NCBI GenBank assembly: GCA_037446605.1
Contig: JBBIIE010000021.1
Coordinates: 1-34,197, forward strand
Direction of reading: 5' to 3'
Origin: JANXAZ01 sp037446605
GTDB taxonomy: Bacteria > Pseudomonadota > Alphaproteobacteria > Geminicoccales > Geminicoccaceae
Length of the DNA stretch: 34,197 nucleotides
The notes below the pieces were generated by a model, which worked only from the letters and a program-made list of their open reading frames with translations, had not been told where the DNA came from and searched no databases. Shown here piece after piece: positions 32,301 through 34,197 of the stretch. The position numbers were made by a program, and so were the translations under genes. Position 1 is the first letter of the stretch; every line of letters begins with the position of its first letter.

Positions 32301-34197
32301 TGGGCTGCGTCACCCGCCAGCTGCGGGCGAGATCGGCGAGGGCCAGATGGGCGAGGACGCGCTCCATCACCCGTCGCGCCCGCGCGAAGCCGGGGCCGAT
32401 CTCGACCGGGGTCTTCATCCAGGCCGTGGGCGGCAGGGCGAGGGCCTCGAAGATCGCCCGGCCGAGCTCGGCCACGCGCAGCGTGCCGCGCGCCCCGAGG
32501 GCGCGGGCGAGGCCCGAGCGGACCGTCACGGTCTGCACGAAATCGTTGGTGTGCCCGGCCTGGAGTGCGGCGTCCTGGCGGTTGTCGGTGAAGCTCAAGA
32601 GCTTGGCGGCACCCGCGCCGTCCGCGAGCGCGCGCAGACCGCGTACGGTCGCGGCTGCCAGCACCGTACTCGCCGTCGACCGGCCGATCTGGGCCAAGGT
32701 CACGAGCTTGCCGAAATCGCGCTTGACGCGGAGGTTGAAGCTCGTCCGGCACCACGGGCAGATCATGAACGGCCGTTTCTGCCAGAGCACGGCGAGCGCA
32801 CCCTCGCGCGGCTCCCGGCTCGCCCGCCCGTCCGGCGTGACGAACCACCGCTCGGGGCGATAGGCCTCGTACTCGCGCCGCGGCCGCTCCCGCCCGTTCC
32901 GCCATTCGAGCCAATCGTCCGGCCAGCCCCCCTCCTCGGGGTCCCAGAAGCCCTCCTCGGCCGCGACCAGAAAGCCCGGCTCGCCCGCCATCTCCTCGGC
33001 CGAGGCGTCGAGTTCGGGCGAGCGCGGCAAGAAGCCCTCGGCCGTGCGCACGACCAGATGGAAGTCCTGGCCGCAGCTCCGGCAGAAGGCCAGGGGGGTG
33101 AGCAGCCGGACCGGCTCGCCGGGCAGCCGGTGCGCGGGCTCGGCCTGGAGGTGGCGGCGCCCGGCGGGCTCGAGCGTGGCGTAGAAGCTCGCCCCCGACG
33201 AGAAGAAGCGGTGCAGCCGGAAGGCGAAGAAGGGCCCCGTGCCCTCGAGCTGCGTGCGCGCGCCCGCCTGCAGCACCGCCCGCAGCGCCGCATCACAGCG
33301 TTCGAGCGGCAGGCCGCTCTCGCGCGCGAGCTCGCGCACCCCCTCGTCGAAGGCGAGCGGGCGGGCCCGTTCGATCCGCTCGCCCCGCCGGACCACGCCG
33401 AACCGGCTCTCGACCCAGGCGGCGAGCGGGTGGCGGGCGAGGGCTTCGGCCTCGGGTTCGGGCGGCGGCGCCTCGATCGCCGCCTTCAACGCTTCGCCGT
33501 CGCCCGGCGGGTCGACCCGGCAGCGGCGCACGAGGCTCTCGCCCACGACCTGCTCGGGCCCGATCTCGACCCCGAAGAGCCGGGCGCCGACCCGGGCGAT
33601 CGTCGTCTTGCGGGCCTCGCGGTCGCGCTCGCTCGCGATCGTCGCGGAGGTGCCGATGCAGACGGGCTCGCGGCCGATCCGCTCGCGCAGCCGGCGCAAC
33701 AGCATCGCCACGTCCGCCCCCTGCCGGCCGCGATGGACGTGCAGCTCGTCGACCGCGAGCACGGCGAGGTTGCGCACCATCTGCTGGACGAGCGTGCGAT
33801 CGGCCGGCCGCAGGAGCGCGAGCTCCAGCATCACGTAATTGGTCAAAAGAAGATGCGGCGGGTTGCCGAGGATCTCGTTGCGCAGCTCGGTGTCGCGGTC
33901 CTGCCCCGTGTAGCGGGCGAAGCGGAGCGGACAGTCGGGCCAGTTCTTCTTCTTGAACGCGCGCAGGGCCTCGAGCTGCGAGCCCACGAGCGCGTTCATG
34001 GGATAGATGCAGAGCCCGACCACGCCCGGCTTCTCGATCCCGGCGCGGAACGCGGCATCGACGATCGGCACGAGATATGTCAGGCTCTTGCCCGAGCCCG
34101 TGCCGGTCGAGACCACGACCGACCGGCCGGCAAGGGCGAGCCGGATCGCCTCCTCCTGGTGGCGCATCGTGACGAGGCGCTCGCCGAAGAAGCGCGC
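29365..34197 (-). CDS. Giant DUF1998 DEAD/DEAH helicase with C-terminal nuclease-like domain (DruE-like, 5' end outside window)
   Basis: At least 1610 residues; the frame stays open to the right edge (ARFFGERLVT precedes the first Met, 34167), so the true start lies beyond it. Numbering from that Met: motif I STGTGSGKS 20-28, motif Ia CIYPMNALVGSQ, motif II VDELH 139-143, motif III TSATIAS 173-179. An insertion carries C362/C365 and C470/C473. LLSFTDNRQDAALQAG (523-538), TMELGIDIRDL (873-883) and QRAGRAGRGGQ (900-910) are motifs IV, V and VI. A zinc ribbon (C1184, C1187, C1201, C1204) and EEEERAREGY precede DUF1998, whose C1436, C1440 and C1443 lie in CEAACYDCLSSYGNQ. Residues 1497-1600 resemble Vsr/DUF559 nucleases. 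Length and layout resemble Druantia DruE more than DISARM DrmA or MrfA; a defence role is inferred. Confidence 0.85.
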   Translation of the reverse strand, partial: ARFFGERLVTMRHQEEAIRLALAGRSVVVSTGTGSGKSLTYLVPIVDAAFRAGIEKPGVVGLCIYPMNALVGSQLEALRAFKKKNWPDCPLRFARYTGQDRDTELRNEILGNPPHLLLTNYVMLELALLRPADRTLVQQMVRNLAVLAVDELHVHRGRQGADVAMLLRRLRERIGREPVCIGTSATIASERDREARKTTIARVGARLFGVEIGPEQVVGESLVRRCRVDPPGDGEALKAAIEAPPPEPEAEALARHPLAAWVESRFGVVRRGERIERARPLAFDEGVRELARESGLPLERCDAALRAVLQAGARTQLEGTGPFFAFRLHRFFSSGASFYATLEPAGRRHLQAEPAHRLPGEPVRLLTPLAFCRSCGQDFHLVVRTAEGFLPRSPELDASAEEMAGEPGFLVAAEEGFWDPEEGGWPDDWLEWRNGRERPRREYEAYRPERWFVTPDGRASREPREGALAVLWQKRPFMICPWCRTSFNLRVKRDFGKLVTLAQIGRSTASTVLAAATVRGLRALADGAGAAKLLSFTDNRQDAALQAGHTNDFVQTVTVRSGLARALGARGTLRVAELGRAIFEALALPPTAWMKTPVEIGPGFARARRVMERVLAHLALADLARSWRVTQPNLEDCGLLALDWEGLEELSADDGYWRGVPVLEELRPELRAKVVRPLLDHLRRALAIRAENLDPEKLRELAEQSRGQLAAGWAIEEEQPIGWRIAFLPGMHPHWHAEGFALGARSTFGRYLRLQRELWRDFPPRAELVEQVVLATVEKLRGHFLVPAGEGGIQLQGEALLWRKGDGRVPPADAVRTAGRMAAPEAREREPNAYFTRLYREGPERVFGLSAAEHTGQVASENRLAREAAFREGGLALLCCSPTMELGIDIRDLSAVHLRNLPPDPARYAQRAGRAGRGGQPALVLAFAAWGSAHDRHFFARRERLVAGAVTPPLYDLRNEELLESHLHAVWLAETGIRLGGSIREVLALDDPALPLLPEIADAIALPEHRQGALVARMLRLLEEALRDPPSEGDRRRIERLVAGAPARFDRAFDRWRELYRAAVRAREEARRVIDRPTTPRDERQDAERREREAKRDLELLLNETGEASLSDYYPYRYLAAEGFIPGYNFPRLPVRLLVRVGDRSEQIDRPRFLGLAEFGPGNLLYHEGQQFRVSGLVLPSAGLEQALKRGKRCPTCARLHLGEEFDRELCAGCGRRLDGAADLWRELLEQNVVRARPVVRITCEEEERAREGYDLATAWRSTAPVPEARLFADAAGAPVCELHPVPRAELWRVNLGWRRGRERNLLGFRIDPTFGRWARRESPNGQETAAERRVLPAVSDVRNLFRLRPIGLEGADEAALLTLAYALRRGVQRRFELEEHEVAVELVGAGTEASILLWEAAEGGLGLVERLAEPSSLRELARATLEVLHVDPETGEERAEEASRCEAACYDCLSSYGNQRDHPRLDRRLVLPWLRRFAELREPAAGEARADRFVDLSRQLDPASSFEGAVLEAIFRAGLPLPDRAQFCPAADLAVQVDFFWKRDPAPGLCLFVDGPAHRDPDLATRDRALRGQLERRGFVLFVVTSEGSLAERIDELGKLLAELGITGP

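Larger units (their letters stand above)
28377..34197 (-). other. Putative defence-type island, continuing beyond the right edge
   Basis: The helicase gene, the small frameshifted ORF and the orphan gene all read leftwards, and the last two are joined by a GTGA overlap, consistent with one operon. They interrupt housekeeping synteny after cysK. The downstream end is AT-richer than the chromosome, while the helicase gene has host-like composition, so the island looks mosaic. No integrase, tRNA, direct repeat or insertion sequence is visible at the left boundary. Upstream partner genes are not in view. Confidence 0.55.

Noticed and set aside
1..34197. tRNA, rRNA, CRISPR array or insertion sequence
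   Set aside because: No cloverleaf, rRNA segment, regularly spaced repeat or transposase was recognised on either strand.

Overview
The window is very GC-rich chromosomal DNA from an alphaproteobacterium, most likely of the Rhodospirillales/Geminicoccales type. This rests on the gene order (nuo operon, then birA, coaX, an RNase J gene, mce and a DUF1467 gene; then rlpA, dacC-type carboxypeptidase, tmk, holB, metG, tatD and an MBL-hydrolase gene), on the family-level protein features, and on a small RNA that carries the hallmark decamer of the alphaproteobacterial mmgR/suhB family. No database search was possible, so names rest on motifs and context.

Region 1 (1-16859, + strand) is one tightly packed transcription unit. 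It starts inside nuoC and runs through nuoD-N, which encode most of respiratory complex I. It continues without a gap into biotin-protein ligase, type III pantothenate kinase, ribonuclease J, methylmalonyl-CoA epimerase and a DUF1467 membrane protein. Many junctions are start/stop overlaps (ATGA, TGATG). The coaX-rnj junction is unusual: a 17-bp tandem repeat makes a relay of two five-codon mini-ORFs, each coupled by TGATG.

Region 2 (16860-17316) is a gene-free stretch. It contains an AT-rich block, a sigma70-type promoter, and an mmgR/suhB-like small RNA of about 85 nt that ends in a strong intrinsic terminator.

Region 3 (17317-26238, + strand) begins with a small secreted protein. It then holds a cell-envelope and housekeeping run: lytic transglycosylase, RlpA, D-Ala-D-Ala carboxypeptidase, thymidylate kinase, DNA polymerase III delta', methionyl-tRNA synthetase, TatD, an MBL-fold hydrolase and a GNAT acetyltransferase. 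The last gene appears to start at a CTG codon behind a perfect Shine-Dalgarno sequence. Region 4 (26243-28179, - strand) is a two-gene sulfur operon, cysK-sseA, with its own promoter.

Region 5 (about 28377-34197, - strand) looks like an acquired defence-type locus that continues past the right edge. Its main gene encodes a giant DUF1998 helicase (DruE-like, 1610 residues visible, N-terminus outside the window) with two zinc-binding modules and a C-terminal domain resembling Vsr/DUF559 nucleases. Downstream lie a small, apparently frameshifted ORF and an unrecognised protein of about 202 residues in conspicuously AT-richer DNA. This locus is the best candidate for an undescribed system, but its likely core partner genes lie outside the window.
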